A program made the position numbers and the translations under genes. Below are positions 10,879 through 20,714 of a DNA stretch of 64,000 nt, piece by piece (the stretch's first letter is position 1; the number at the start of each line of letters is the position of its first letter). The notes under the pieces are model-generated. The model was not told the origin of the DNA, searched no databases, and saw only the letters and a program-made list of their open reading frames with translations. The DNA comes from Amblyomma americanum (taxonomy: Eukaryota > Arthropoda > Arachnida > Ixodida > Ixodidae): contig NC_135500.1 in NCBI RefSeq assembly GCF_052857255.1, forward strand, positions 101,996,548 to 102,060,547, given 5' to 3'.

Positions 10879-10929
10879 TAAGGAAAGTATATAATTGGCC
10901 CCAAAAAAACCAATTATATACTTTCCTTA
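10879..10929. repeat. 20-bp perfect inverted repeat between SINEs
   Basis: TAAGGAAAGTATATAATTGG (10879-10898) and its exact reverse complement (10910-10929) flank an 11-nt loop. The right arm is SINE 3'-end sequence, so the left arm may be a folded-back copy of it. Also present in U2 at 33354-33404. Confidence 0.8.
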
Positions 10930-10932
10930 CGG

Positions 10933-11256
10933 TTTGCCCCGCCGCGGTGGCTCAGTGGTTAGGGCACTCGACTACTGATCCGGAGTTCCCGGGTTCGAAC
11001 CCGACCGCGGCGGCTGCGTTTTTATGGAGGAAAAACGCTAAGGCGCCCGTGTGCTGTCCGATGTCAGTGCACGTTAAAGATCCCCAGGTGGTCGAAATTA
11101 TTCCGGAGCCCTCCACTACGTCACCTCTTCTTACTTTCTTCTTTCACTCCCTCCTTTATCCCTTTTTTTACGGCGCGGTTCCAGTGTTCAGCGATATATG
11201 AGACAGTAACTGCGCCATTTCCTTTCCCCCAAATCCAATTATTATTATTATTATTA
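10933..11256 (+). mobile_element. Full-length Ruka-like tRNA SINE (U1)
   Basis: The best complete copy. The tRNA-like head holds box A TGGCTCAGTGG and box B GGTTCGAACCC (10992-11002). The conserved body has CACGTTAAAGATCCCCAGG and CGATATATGAGACAG, and it ends in an ATT tail. It is flanked by CTTTCCTTACGG at 10921-10932 and 11257-11268, a 12-bp target duplication. Such SINEs are transcribed by RNA polymerase III and copied by a LINE partner. Confidence 0.9.
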
Positions 11257-11268
11257 CTTTCCTTACGG

Positions 11269-11581
11269 ACCCGCCGCGTTGGGTCAGTGGTTAGGGTGGT
11301 GGACTACTGATCCGGAGTTCCCGGGTTCGCACCCGACCGCGGCGGCTGCGTTTTTATGGAGAAAAAACGCTAAGGCGCCCGTGTGCTGTGCGATGCCATG
11401 CACGTTAACGATCCCCAGGTGGCCGAAATTATTCCGGAGCCCTCCACTACGTACCACCTTCTTCCCTTCTTCTTTCACTCCCTTCCTTGTCCCTTCCCTT
11501 ACCGCGCGGTTCAGGTCTCCAACGATATATGAGACATATACTGCGCCATTTCCTTTCCCCAAAAACCAATTATAATTATAT
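11269..11581 (+). mobile_element. Second SINE in the same target site (U1)
   Basis: Starts directly after the second CTTTCCTTACGG and is followed by a third, slightly changed copy (TTTCTTACGG, 11583-11592). The head has GGGTCAGTGG, with one change in box A. So two SINEs share one target. After it, GCGCGGTTCGG...GAGACAG (11593-11628) is yet another SINE 3' fragment. Confidence 0.8.
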
Positions 11582-11628
11582 ATTTCTTACGGGCGCGGTT
11601 CGGTATCCACTGATATTTGCGAGACAGG

Positions 11629-12105
11629 CGTCATATCCTTGTTTGACCTCTAGCTACATTCAAGGTCAAACTTGCAGCCCGACTGATGGCTCGAAAAGCT
11701 GCGTAGTGAAGCTGTTCGCTTCGAAAAATAGATGTGGATTAGGTCAGCTATCCACGATATACAAAACGAAAGCTTTCGGCGTCCAGTGTGCTCATTGGCG
11801 TTGACAACGCCAACGGACTTTTCTTCCTGCCTTCGTGAGGTTAGGGACCCCGAGTATGTAAAAACAGCCGCGCTGCAGGAATCAGACCAGACAGAAGATC
11901 AGAAGCAGCCACTTAGGCTATAGACTTTTTGAGAAACACTGTACATGGCGGTGGTGACACATTTGGGCTGCATGCATTAGCGCTGACAACGTTTTGGCTG
12001 AGACGCGGCAGAGCAGCAATAAGCCGCCGCGTTGATTTCGTGACCAACCTCTCGAGATCAGCAATTGCAGTGTGCGGAACGCAGTCAAAGCAGGTTTTTG
12101 CAGTT
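11629..12105. repeat. CTCTAGCTACATTCAA repeat plus unassigned sequence (U1)
   Basis: 11641-11671 forms a small hairpin, GTTTGACC and GGTCAAAC around CTCTAGCTACATTCAA. The motif recurs at 23550, 23590, 34123, 41818, 41858 and, inverted, at 61330-61390, each followed by a GTAGTGAAGC...GCTTC hairpin. The remainder to 12105 has no recognisable gene. Confidence 0.55.
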
Positions 12106-12253
12106 GTCCGCCGCGGTGGCTCAGTGGTTACGGCGCTCGGCTACTTGTCCGGAGTACCCGGGTTCGAACCCGACCGCTGCGTCCGCGTGAAGATGGATGC
12201 GAAACTCTAAGGCGCCCATGTGCTATCCGATGTCAGTGCACATTAAAGGGACT
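12106..12253 (+). mobile_element. SINE 5' half (U1)
   Basis: A tRNA-like head with GGTTCGAACCC and the first body block up to GTCAGTGCACATTAAAGG. There the sequence leaves the usual body and continues AAAGGGACTGTGAAAG. It is either 3'-truncated or a variant with another 3' part. Confidence 0.7.
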
Positions 12254-12541
12254 GTGAAAGTCCTTCCGAGGATAGCACATCAACTCGCTTTATCACTCTT
12301 TGTGTTGTCATGAAAACCTGAGCCAAATAATACACTTCTACACCGAGCAGATGACCTCCAATCACGCGTGAAAGTTAACGGCCCTTCCCGGCAACTTTTT
12401 AAAGCTCGTACCCTCCTCCGTCGCTCGCATCTACGTGTACATGTTGATAGATGGCTACTGGTTATATTCTTTCAGATGTGAGGCAGCTGCCAAGGCCGCG
12501 GCCAATTAGCCGCGTAGCTGAGGCGGGTCGGGAAAGTGCGC
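12254..12541. other. No gene recognised
   Basis: Non-coding stretch after the SINE head, shared with U2. Nothing identifiable. Confidence 0.5.
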
Positions 12542-12857
12542 TAATAATAATAATAATTGGATTTTGGGAAAAGGAAATGTCGCAGTATCTGACTCAATAA
12601 CGTAAGACACCTGAACCGCGCCGTAAGGGAAGGAATAAAGGAGGGAGTGAAAGAAGAAAGGAAGAAAGAGGTGCCGTAGTGGAGGGCTCCGGAATAATTT
12701 CGTCCACCAGAGGATCTTTAACCTGCACTGACAACGCACAGCACACGGGCGCCTTAGCGTTTTTCCTCCATAAAAACGCAGCCGCCGTGGTCGGGTTCGA
12801 ACCCGGTAGCTCCGGATCAGTAGCCGAGTGCCCTAACTACTGAGCCACCGCGGCTAC
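12542..12857 (-). mobile_element. Ruka-like SINE, minus strand (U1)
   Basis: Runs from a TAATAATAATAA tail through GGAAATGTCGCAG to the head GGGTTCGAACCC and GAGCCACCGCGG. Nearly full length. No clear target duplication was found. Confidence 0.85.
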
Positions 12858-13499
12858 CGAAGGTACGGCTGGCGGAGGAGCGCTGACCTTCCAGTGCAAA
12901 AAGTGTACGAGAGGAGAGGGAACAGCGCGAAGACACTGAAATTCAAATTTTGACTACATGTAGCTTCCACAAAGCGCATTATAAAATTTCTTGCTGGACA
13001 GTATTCGTGGAGGCATGCTTGAACACCCCAGCCAAACTGCAACTTTATTAGAGCCCCTTTCAGAGCCCCTTTAAAGATCCCCAGGTGGTCGAAATTATTT
13101 CGGAGTCCTCCACTACGGCACCTCTTTCTTCCTTTCATCTCTTAGTCACTCATTTATCGCTTCCCTTACGGCGCGGTTCAAGTGCCGGCCGATATATGAG
13201 ACAGATACTGCGCCATTCCCCGAAAAATAAATTTTTAATTACCAGTATGCACCTACACCACGTACAGTACATGAAAGTGAGGGTGTCCACTAAGCCATGA
13301 CGCAGTTGTGCGCCTTTCCTTTCGTGAAAATGAATTGCCTCTGCAACGTTGTCAGCCCCAATGAACCCAATGAACGGCGGCGGGCCAGTTACATTGGTTT
13401 TTGACGAAACAATATGCAACAGTAACTGTCTAACATATCTCGGTGGACAGCAGAATCGCGCCGTAAGGAAAGGGACAAAGGAGTTTTTTTGATGAAACG
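12858..13499. other. Mostly unassigned; SINE fragments inside (U1)
   Basis: 13072-13230 is a plus-strand SINE 3' half (GATCCCCAGGTGG to GCGCCATTCCCC). 13430-13480 is a minus-strand SINE scrap. The rest shows no gene. Confidence 0.6.
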
Positions 13500-14235
13500 A
13501 AATGCCACAGTAGAGCGCGGAGGATCATTGCACGTTGTGACCGTGTAAGTGCGCGACAGCCGGTGATACTGTCGATGCGCGTATTGGCTGCGTGTGGCCC
13601 GGGCTACGACGGGTGCGTCAAGGAATCGCGACGAGTGATGTGTGTGACGGATGCGGTGCAGTGCAAGCAATAGAACACCTACTCCTTCACTGTGCCGCGT
13701 TCGCCGATGCTCGTCGCGATATGCTCGCGGCCTACAGAGCGCAGGGCATACTACCAGACTCCATCAAGACGCTATTGTGGCCGCAGCGCAGTGCGCGCAC
13801 TCGTGAGCGAACTTTGGTGAGACTCTGTGCATTCCTCGAACTCACGGGCTTGACGTACCGTCTGTTCTCCGTCAGGTAGTTACACGCAGTGACCGAACGC
13901 TCCGCGATGTTCTACTTTGAACGATTAATAACTGGACGCCTCACTCCAGTTGTAGCCAACAGAGTGCCTGGCGCGTGTGTGATTTTATTGCTCTTAAATG
14001 AACTAAACACGTGCACAACCTGGACACATTTCTTATTGTGTAAATAGTTTGTACATATTACTTCTCCCGCTATCCTCTCTTCCTGTCCCCTCACCTCTTT
14101 CATTTCATTTCTCCATTCTGCCTGCTATCCTTTATTTCCGCTGACCCAGCTCAGGTTCTTCAGTATCGATGGCTGATGCCGCGGTTAGCAAAAATCTTTT
14201 CCTTTCTTTTTACTATTATTTTATTTAAAAACCAC
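13500..14235 (+). pseudogene. LINE 3' end with C-terminal Cys/His motif (U1)
   Basis: The open stretch 13592-13879 contains SDVCDGCGAVQAIEHLLLHC then ADARRDMLAAYRAQG, the C-terminal 'C..C....E..EH.L..C' block that ends ORF2 of many I/R1/LOA-type LINEs. No RT or RNase H is left upstream. About 350 bp of 3' UTR follows, ending in an ATTTAAAAACC tail next to SINE sequence. Confidence 0.6.
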
Positions 14236-14590
14236 TAACACCACCAACACAGTAGCTGTCTCACATATCTCGGCGGACAACCAAAACGCGCCGTAATAAT
14301 AATAAAAATATTAATTGGTTTTTCGGGAAAGGAAAAATGGCTCAGTATCTGTCTTATATATCGGTGGACAGCTGAAGGGCGCTGTAAGGGAACGGATAAA
14401 GAAGGGAGTGAAAGAAGAAAGGAAGAAAGAGGTACTGTTGTGGAGGGCTCCGGAATAATTTCGACCACCTGGGGATCTTTAACGTGAACTGACATTGCAC
14501 AGCACACGGGCACATTAGCGTTTTGCCCCCATAAAAACGCAGCCGCCGCGGTCGGGTTCGAACCCGGGAACTCCGGATCAGTAGGGCGCT
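14236..14590 (-). mobile_element. SINE copies, minus strand (U1)
   Basis: 14236-14300 is a short 3' scrap. 14308-14580 is a nearly complete SINE with GGAAAAATGGCTCAGTATC at its 3' side and GGGTTCGAACCC in the head. The head is followed by a second GGCGCTCGGCTACTGATCC in the opposite sense at 14584-14608, a small folded-back join. Confidence 0.7.
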
Positions 14591-14659
14591 CGGCTACTGA
14601 TCCGGAGTAAGGAAACGCCGTAACGAAAGGCATAAAAGAGGGAGGCAAAACAGAAGTGA

Positions 14660-14662
14660 AGA

Positions 14663-14725
<63 letters not shown>

Positions 14726-15048
14726 TGGTTTTGGGGGAAAGGAAATGGCGCATTCTTTGTCTCATATATCGTTGGAAACCTGAACCGCACCGTAAGGGAA
14801 GGATACCCAAGCAGCACAGATCATCGGCACAATATTGCAACAGGATGGTCCCATCCTGGTCCTTTGTGGGGCCAACTTAGCCAATACAGTTCCAATGTTG
14901 GGCCAGTTACTTGTGCTGCTTGGGTAAAGGAGGGAGCGAATGAAGAAAGGATGAGAGAGGTGCCGTAGTTGAGGGCTCCGGAATAATTTCGACCACCAGG
15001 GGATCTTTAACGTGCACTGACATCGCACAGCACATAGGCGCCTTAGCG
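14660..15048 (-). mobile_element. SINE split by a 119-bp TIR element (U1)
   Basis: The minus-strand SINE begins with about 20 TAA/ATA units (14666-14724) and runs GGTTTTGGGGGAAAGG to CGTAAGGGAAGGATA. It resumes at 14925 with TAAAGGAGGGAG up to the middle of the body at ~15048. The interruption is the element at 14806-14924. The tRNA head is missing. Confidence 0.8.
14806..14924. mobile_element. 119-bp MITE-like element, TA target duplication (U1)
   Basis: Ends in CCCAAGCAGCAC and GTGCTGCTTGGG, a perfect 12-bp terminal inverted repeat, flanked by TA at 14804-14805 and 14925-14926. Removing the element and one TA restores the normal SINE reading GGATAAAGGAGGG. An internal hairpin, CAGGATGG/CCATCCTG, lies near 14843. 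TA duplication suggests Tc1/mariner-type mobilisation, which is inference. There is no coding capacity. Confidence 0.85.
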
Positions 15049-15597
15049 AAAGAGGAATTCGAAAATTTAAAATTGAATTTTGAGGAAGGCGCGGCGCAGC
15101 GGCGGAACACCTGTGGCTCGGTACAACTAGTGGCGGATGCATGTTGTTACTAGGGGCCCTTACCCAAAATGCGCCGCTGACTAGCCTTGTGTAGGTTTCT
15201 CTACAAAAACGAGTAAACGCACGAAAGCATGAGTGGTTGGCTCTAGGTTTTGCTTTGCTCCGTCGTCGGCACGTCTGGCGGCGATGTTAGGCTCAGGTTA
15301 AGCTACGAACGACCTTAAGCTGATGTGATCTGTTCGCGCCGCAGATGGAAGTTTATCAAGCCGACGACGTGCAATGCACAGGGCGAGAGTGTGCTGCAGT
15401 TTAACCCTGGCCAATCCCCCGCCGTGGGTATGTGCCACAAAGCCTGAGGTTATCATCACCATCTTGAGGCGTGATCGGCTGCTGCGATAGCATAGTGCTG
15501 CGGTGCAGTGCCCAGCGAAGCTGATCTGTTCGCGTTGCCGCCGATTCGAAACCCAGCCGCGGCAAAATGTATTTCTGCACCTTCAACCCGCCGTTTA
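15049..15597. other. No gene recognised
   Basis: Shared with U2. Only short frames and no recognisable repeat apart from the SINE edges. Confidence 0.5.
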
Positions 15598-15992
15598 CCC
15601 GCCACGGTGGCTCAGTGGTTATGGCGCTCGGCTATTGATCCGGAGTTCTCGGGTTCGAAGCCGACCGAGGCAACTGCGTTTTATGGAGGAAAAACGCTAA
15701 GGCGCTCGTGTGCAGTGCGATGCTAGTGCACGTTAAAGATCCCCAGGTTCGAACCAAACGGCGGCGGCTGCGTTTTTATGGAGGAAAAACGCTAAAACGC
15801 TCGTGTGCTGCGCGATGTCAGTGCACGTTAAAGATCCCCAGGTGGTCGAATTTATTCCGGAGCCCTCCAATACGGCACCTCTTTCTTCTTTCACTCTCTC
15901 CTTTATCCCTTCTCTTACGGCGCGGTTCAGGCGTCCGACGATATATGAGAGCGATACTGCGCCATTTCCTTTTCCCAGAAACAAATTATGTT
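15598..15992 (+). mobile_element. Two joined SINE pieces (U1)
   Basis: The first SINE runs from the head (CCACGGTGGCTCAGTGG) to GATCCCCAGG at ~15748. It then restarts inside the head at GTTCGAACC and repeats the body through to CGATATATGAG and CATTTCCTTTTCCC. The join at shared CCAGGTTCGAACC suggests template switching or recombination between two copies. Confidence 0.75.
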
Positions 15993-16320
15993 ATGCAGCG
16001 TTAAGGTCACAGAACCCACAAGATTCATGGTTGGGTTTGGGCCCTCTGAAACAGTGGTTTCGGCGTAATAAACACTTCGTAATCGATTCACTTCACTCTA
16101 GCATCCAAGTAATCAGACTTAATACACATCATTGCATACGAATATAGGTAAATCAAGCCCTAACGTGAAAGCAGGTATTGCTGCGAAAGCCACAAAAGCG
16201 GTTGTTCTGCAGCTCGTTGATAATCCGTGAAACACGCTTTGGAGCACTGGTTTTGTGTCTGATTGTTTAAAAATGCCCGCAAAAATATCTTGCCCTGTTA
16301 AAACGGGGCGCAATAATTTT
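15993..16320. other. No gene recognised
   Basis: Shared with U2 (38467-38796); no recognised element. Confidence 0.5.
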
Positions 16321-17029
16321 GGACAGTTTTAGCTGTGCGCACGCAAAGAGTTAGCGTACGCGAGGAGTTTGCGGGGACGGTAGTGCGCATGCGCAGAACG
16401 CAAGCGCAAGCCTTGCGCTTGCATACGGTAGCCTTGCGTACGGTAGCCAGCGGAGTTTGCGTTGCGGCGCTTGCGTGGCTTGCGTACGCTAACTTTGACA
16501 AGATGGCGGCGCCCTGCTCGCCCGCTTCGGAATAAATACATGTCGCCGCTGGATTCTTAGACGCAATAGCTCGCTCAAATGGTAGCGGTTCGCTTTTATT
16601 TCGCCTAATCTTGCCCACACGTAGCGGTATAAGCGATAACTAGCCACTGTTTTTCAGATAATTTGGCGATCTTCAAGCTCCTAGGCCTAACTATATTCAG
16701 TGTGTTTTCCTCGTAGCAACGACACCTGGCGAAGCAGTTTTCTAACTTTTAGCCAGATCTTGCATTTTCTTCGGTTTGCATAGTTTTTCTTCTTGGAACA
16801 AAAAAGGCTCCCAATGCACTCACACTAGTTATCAGTAATCACGGATGAAATTTTCTTCAACCGAGCGTTGATGTGGTTTGACTTCTTGTCACTAGATGGC
16901 GCCACGTGCGCCTGAGGGACGCTACGGCACGGTCAGCTAAAACTATACTTCGGAGCAAACAGCGTAACGCACGCAGCGCCGTAGCTCTTTGCGTACGCAA
17001 GCACTTTCGTACGCACAGCTAAAACAGTC
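16321..17029. mobile_element. 709-bp non-autonomous TIR element, U1 only
   Basis: Absent from U2, where AATAATTTTATTAGG is continuous. In U1 TTTT flanks both sides (16317-16320 and 17030-17033). The ends are GGACAGTTTTAGCTGTGCG and, inverted, GACTGTTTTAGCTGTGCG. Internal sequence is rich in GCGTACGC/CTTGCG repeats near both ends. No transposase frame is present, so it needs help in trans. The superfamily is not assigned; a TTTT or TTT duplication would fit only some families. Confidence 0.8.
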
Positions 17030-17033
17030 TTTT

Positions 17034-17524
17034 ATTAGGCAGCAGTCTCCAATGAAGCATTAAGCCAAGATTCATAATAATGAATATTCACTCAAGCTCA
17101 AAAGAACCAGGTTTGATTTTTGACACCATGTTTCCAGACGCACCCGTTCCATTCGCAGCCACGTGGAAATGTTATTTATGAGAAATGGCTCTCTCAATTC
17201 TCGGTGACACCTCAACCGCAACGTGAGGCAGGTTATGAAGGAAGAAATAAAAGCTGCTGGTGGCTTAGCTCTAGTTAAACCTGGTCGAAAGCGAAAAGCT
17301 ACGTCTCCCTGGCTACGTTTGTGGGCGAGCAACTGGCGGTATCCACTGCAGGCGTCGCATGTAACACATCTAGCGTTAGGCTGAACACATCACTGACTGA
17401 CTGACTGATGTTGCTGAAAGGACGTAGGAAAAAGAAAGAGTATGGGCCTCAATACAGGCACAAGCCTAGCCACGCTCGCTGCCGTGGGCTGAAAGTCAGA
17501 CACATAGAGGATAGGAGTGAAAGA
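17034..17524. other. Unassigned conserved repeat (U1)
   Basis: Shared with U2. 17260-17340 (GTCGAAAGCGAAAAGCTACG and TCCCTGGCTACG) is related to 58820-58900 and to the inverted arm at 63900-64000. It is therefore a dispersed repeat of unknown type. A CTGACTGACTGACTGA run lies at 17392-17407. Confidence 0.45.
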
Positions 17525-20500
17525 TTTATTTTATTTTATTTATTTCAATACCCTAAGGCCCAATGCGGGCATTACATAGGGGGGGATTCATCAAGGAAAA
17601 CTTAAATATACAACACAAAACATAAACGGCTGAACACAGAAATAAACAAGTTAAGAAGTAGGGTACTATATAATAGGAAAAAGTGGCTATGAACAGATGC
17701 TTGGAAAAATGCACATGTAACAAATCCCACAAATCAAAATAACAAAAATTACACCTTCAGAAGTTACAAAGATGGCATCTAACATTTCGAGGAACGTTTG
17801 GGCTGACACGCACACACTCAAGCAAACAAAACGCACAAAACTAGAAACGCACATCATTCTACATTGGAATTTTCTAAGTATGACCAAAGAGCTGTTTGAA
17901 ATGACGATGTTCCAGTGATATTCGCAATGCTAGACGGAAGCGAATTCCACTCTTCAATAGCCAGGACCAAAGGTGAGTACTTGTATCGTTCTGTCCGAGC
18001 GAAAATGGGTTTAGTCTTCTTGATATGGTCTACACGAGCCGATGTGTGCGGTGCAGGGAGAAGATGTGAACTTGCAAATGGTGTGTTGCTGTGGTAAAGA
18101 GTGTGGAAAAAAGATAAGCGGCTGAATTTTCTGCGCATGACCAGAGGCGGGAGATGGAGCGATGTTTTCAGTGCTGTTACACTTTGGTATCTAGAGTAAC
18201 GGGAAAGGATGAATCGAGCAGCCTTATTTTGTATGGATTCCAACATGTTAATAAGATAGGTATGATGAGGGTTCCAGATCACTGACGCGTATTCGATCGC
18301 AGGCCTGATTAGCATGTTGAATGCATTCAGTTTTGTGTCCTGGTTGCCTAGGTGTAGTCGGCGTTTAAGAAGACCAAGTTTTTTTAAGGCTTTGGCAGTG
18401 ATCAGTTCAATATGAGTGTTCCAGGATAAATTAGAGTTAAAATTTACACCGAGGTATTTTACCGACGCTGCAGTTTCAATGATAGTATTATTAACTGTGT
18501 AGGCATTAGGACTCGGGCTAGCAGTGGAAGTAAACTTAATATGTTTAGTTTTATCTGCGTTAATTACCATTTGCCACCTGTCGCACCAATGAGTTAGCTC
18601 GTCAAGATCAGTCTGGAGAGCAACGATGTCGCAAGGGCTCGATATTGCTCGGTAAATCACACAGTCGTCTGCAAATAATCGTATTGTGGATGTTATGTTC
18701 GACGTGATGTCATTAATATATATTAAAAAAAGCAGTGGACCCAGCACCGTACCCTGGGGAACTCCTGAATCAACACCTGTACGTCTTGATGAGAAGCTCC
18801 CTAACTTAACTGACTGAAAGCGATTTGTTAGAAATGCGTTAATCCACTGCGTGGTATGTTGGTCCAGCTGCAGGTTTCGTATTTTTATCATCAGGCGGTT
18901 ATGAGGCACGCGATCAAAGGCTTTAGAGAAGTCAATGAAGATGGAGTCAATGTAGAGGGAAGAGTCGATTGCTTGATGAAGGTCCGTTATTAACTCAAAT
19001 AACTGTGTCTGACAAGATAAATGTTTGCGGAAGCCATGCTGGTTGTTATGAAGCAAGTTGTTCTGGTTAAGATGAGTCACAATGTTAGTGTATATTATGT
19101 GTTCGAGTACCTTGCAACATATCGAGGTTAGTGAAATCGGCCTGTAATTATTAGGAACGGACCTGTCTCCAGATTTAAATACCGGGATTACATAAGCGGA
19201 CCTCCAATCTTCTGGCACACATGTCGTATCGAGTGACTGCTGGAAAATGAGAGATAGCAGGAAAGCTGTGTGCTGGCAGGTTATCTTTAACTGTTTCGCG
19301 TTGATACCATCGGGTCCTGGGCTAGTGTGGTGAGGTAGGCGTTCAATTGCACGAGCCACGCCAAGCGCAGATATGTGAATGGGTGAAAAGGGAATCTGGA
19401 TATGGGCCTCAGGAAGCAGGAGAGGACTGTAAATGGGCAATTCGTCCGTAAAAACTTGTGAAAAGTGGCTATTGAATTGCTCTGCACATTGTTCTATAGG
19501 TAGGGGGCTGCCGTTTACATCCAAAAGAACAGGAACCGTACTAGCGCTTTTAGGGTTAACAGTGTTCCAAAATTTCTTGGGGTCAGTTCTGATCAAACTA
19601 GGAAGTGTAAAATTAAAGTATTTGTCTTTGGCTTCAGAAATTTGTTTCTCAGCTATTTTGGAAATGTTTTTGTAGCTTTCCCAGTCTGTAGCTTCCTTTG
19701 ATCGAACCGCTTTTCTAAATGCTCTTTTCTTCCTATTTAGTGCCCTATTGACATCTGCGGTGAACCAAGGATCGTTAGTACGTGTGCTTATCATTCGTTT
19801 TGGCACGCATGAATCTTCAATTTCTCTGAGTTTCTCACGAAACAACTTCCAATTTTCATTAGTCGTGCGGTTATGAAAATTGGCCTGAAAACTGCTTGTG
19901 AAAGTTTCCAGCAGCAGGTTCATTTTTTCAACATCCGCACGTGCGTAGTTGTAGATAAGCTTCTTGGTTTTTGTTTTGTCGGTCCGTGGAATTAGAAGAG
20001 AACAATGCACAACTTTGTGGTCACTTATTTCTTCTAAGACGTGGATGTCTGAGAGTTCAGGATGGGTTGTTAGGATAAGGTCCAGGATATGGTTACCGCG
20101 AGTGGGCTCGTGAACAATTTGGGTGAGCTGGTGATATTGAAGTAAATGAAGGAAGTTAATGTTCTCTTGTCGGTTACTATCGGGCTCAACAGTTAGCGTC
20201 GTCCAGTTAATCGCAGGAAAGTTAAAGTCACCAGCTAGAAATAGGAGGCAATTCGGGTGCTTGGCAAGGATCTGCTCGATAGCGTCGTTTAACAGTTCAA
20301 TAAACTCAGGATGGCTACTTGGTGGTCTATAACAGGCGCCTATAATGCAAAGCATATGACCAAGTTGAGCAGAAACCCAGACTATTTCTAAGGGAGAGTC
20401 GATAGGAATAAGATATGTATTAAAGTCTTTGTTAATCGCAATTAGCACTCCTCCTCCTCGTCGAGAATCAACCCCATCTTTCCTAAATAACACAAACGAT

Positions 20501-20688
20501 GATGGAAGCGCGATGTCGTGACATGCAACGTCTTCGGTCAGCCACGTTTCCGTGCCCACGATGATATCAGCTGAGCAGGAATGTGCAATGGCTTTAAGTG
20601 CGTCTAATTTGTTATGTATGCTGCGGAAGTTTGCCAAGACCAAGGAGATTGGTTTGATTTTGTTACGGTTGGCTTTCTTTGCGGAACA
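17525..20688 (-). mobile_element. CR1/L2-like LINE insertion, U1 only
   Basis: 3164 bp present in U1 and absent from U2 at 39287/39302. In the minus sense the 3' tail is an A-rich AAATAAATAAAATAAAAT-type run at 17525-17546. The 5' end is truncated inside or just before ORF2. U2 keeps 15 bp (39288-39302) that U1 lacks, so insertion went with a small target deletion and without a visible target duplication. Confidence 0.85.
17854..20688 (-). CDS. CR1/L2-like LINE ORF2, endonuclease and RT, uninterrupted
   Basis: An open frame to the stop at 17854. It continues upstream to 20922 into older flanking DNA, and the first 78 codons of that longer frame come from the flank (U2 has the same peptide). 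Counting from 20922: endonuclease motifs LANFRS (97-102), TETWL (124-128), RRGGG (154-158), GDFN (231-234) and SDH (300-302). RT motifs are SPGPDG (534-539), YRPISLTS (593-600), DFSKAFD (664-670), GVPQGTVLGP (720-729) and FADD (750-753). There is no RNase H. All catalytic motifs are present. ORF1 and the true ORF2 start are lost, so it is probably not autonomous. It supports recent insertion. Confidence 0.85.
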   Translation of the reverse strand, partial: CSAKKANRNKIKPISLVLANFRSIHNKLDALKAIAHSCSADIIVGTETWLTEDVACHDIALPSSFVLFRKDGVDSRRGGGVLIAINKDFNTYLIPIDSPLEIVWVSAQLGHMLCIIGACYRPPSSHPEFIELLNDAIEQILAKHPNCLLFLAGDFNFPAINWTTLTVEPDSNRQENINFLHLLQYHQLTQIVHEPTRGNHILDLILTTHPELSDIHVLEEISDHKVVHCSLLIPRTDKTKTKKLIYNYARADVEKMNLLLETFTSSFQANFHNRTTNENWKLFREKLREIEDSCVPKRMISTRTNDPWFTADVNRALNRKKRAFRKAVRSKEATDWESYKNISKIAEKQISEAKDKYFNFTLPSLIRTDPKKFWNTVNPKSASTVPVLLDVNGSPLPIEQCAEQFNSHFSQVFTDELPIYSPLLLPEAHIQIPFSPIHISALGVARAIERLPHHTSPGPDGINAKQLKITCQHTAFLLSLIFQQSLDTTCVPEDWRSAYVIPVFKSGDRSVPNNYRPISLTSICCKVLEHIIYTNIVTHLNQNNLLHNNQHGFRKHLSCQTQLFELITDLHQAIDSSLYIDSIFIDFSKAFDRVPHNRLMIKIRNLQLDQHTTQWINAFLTNRFQSVKLGSFSSRRTGVDSGVPQGTVLGPLLFLIYINDITSNITSTIRLFADDCVIYRAISSPCDIVALQTDLDELTHWCDRWQMVINADKTKHIKFTSTASPSPNAYTVNNTIIETAASVKYLGVNFNSNLSWNTHIELITAKALKKLGLLKRRLHLGNQDTKLNAFNMLIRPAIEYASVIWNPHHTYLINMLESIQNKAARFILSRYSRYQSVTALKTSLHLPPLVMRRKFSRLSFFHTLYHSNTPFASSHLLPAPHTSARVDHIKKTKPIFARTERYKYSPLVLAIEEWNSLPSSIANITGTSSFQTALWSYLENSNVE

Positions 20689-20714
20689 CCGCGGGCTAAT
20701 GGGCCCGTAGGCCC

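Noticed and set aside
10645..10881. Poly-Leu or poly-Tyr frames (also 14235-14840 and 36711-37315)
   Set aside because: Translations of ATT/TAA triplet SINE tails.
16335..16618. Small frames inside the 709-bp TIR element
   Set aside because: They translate GCGTACGC-type repeats; no transposase motif.
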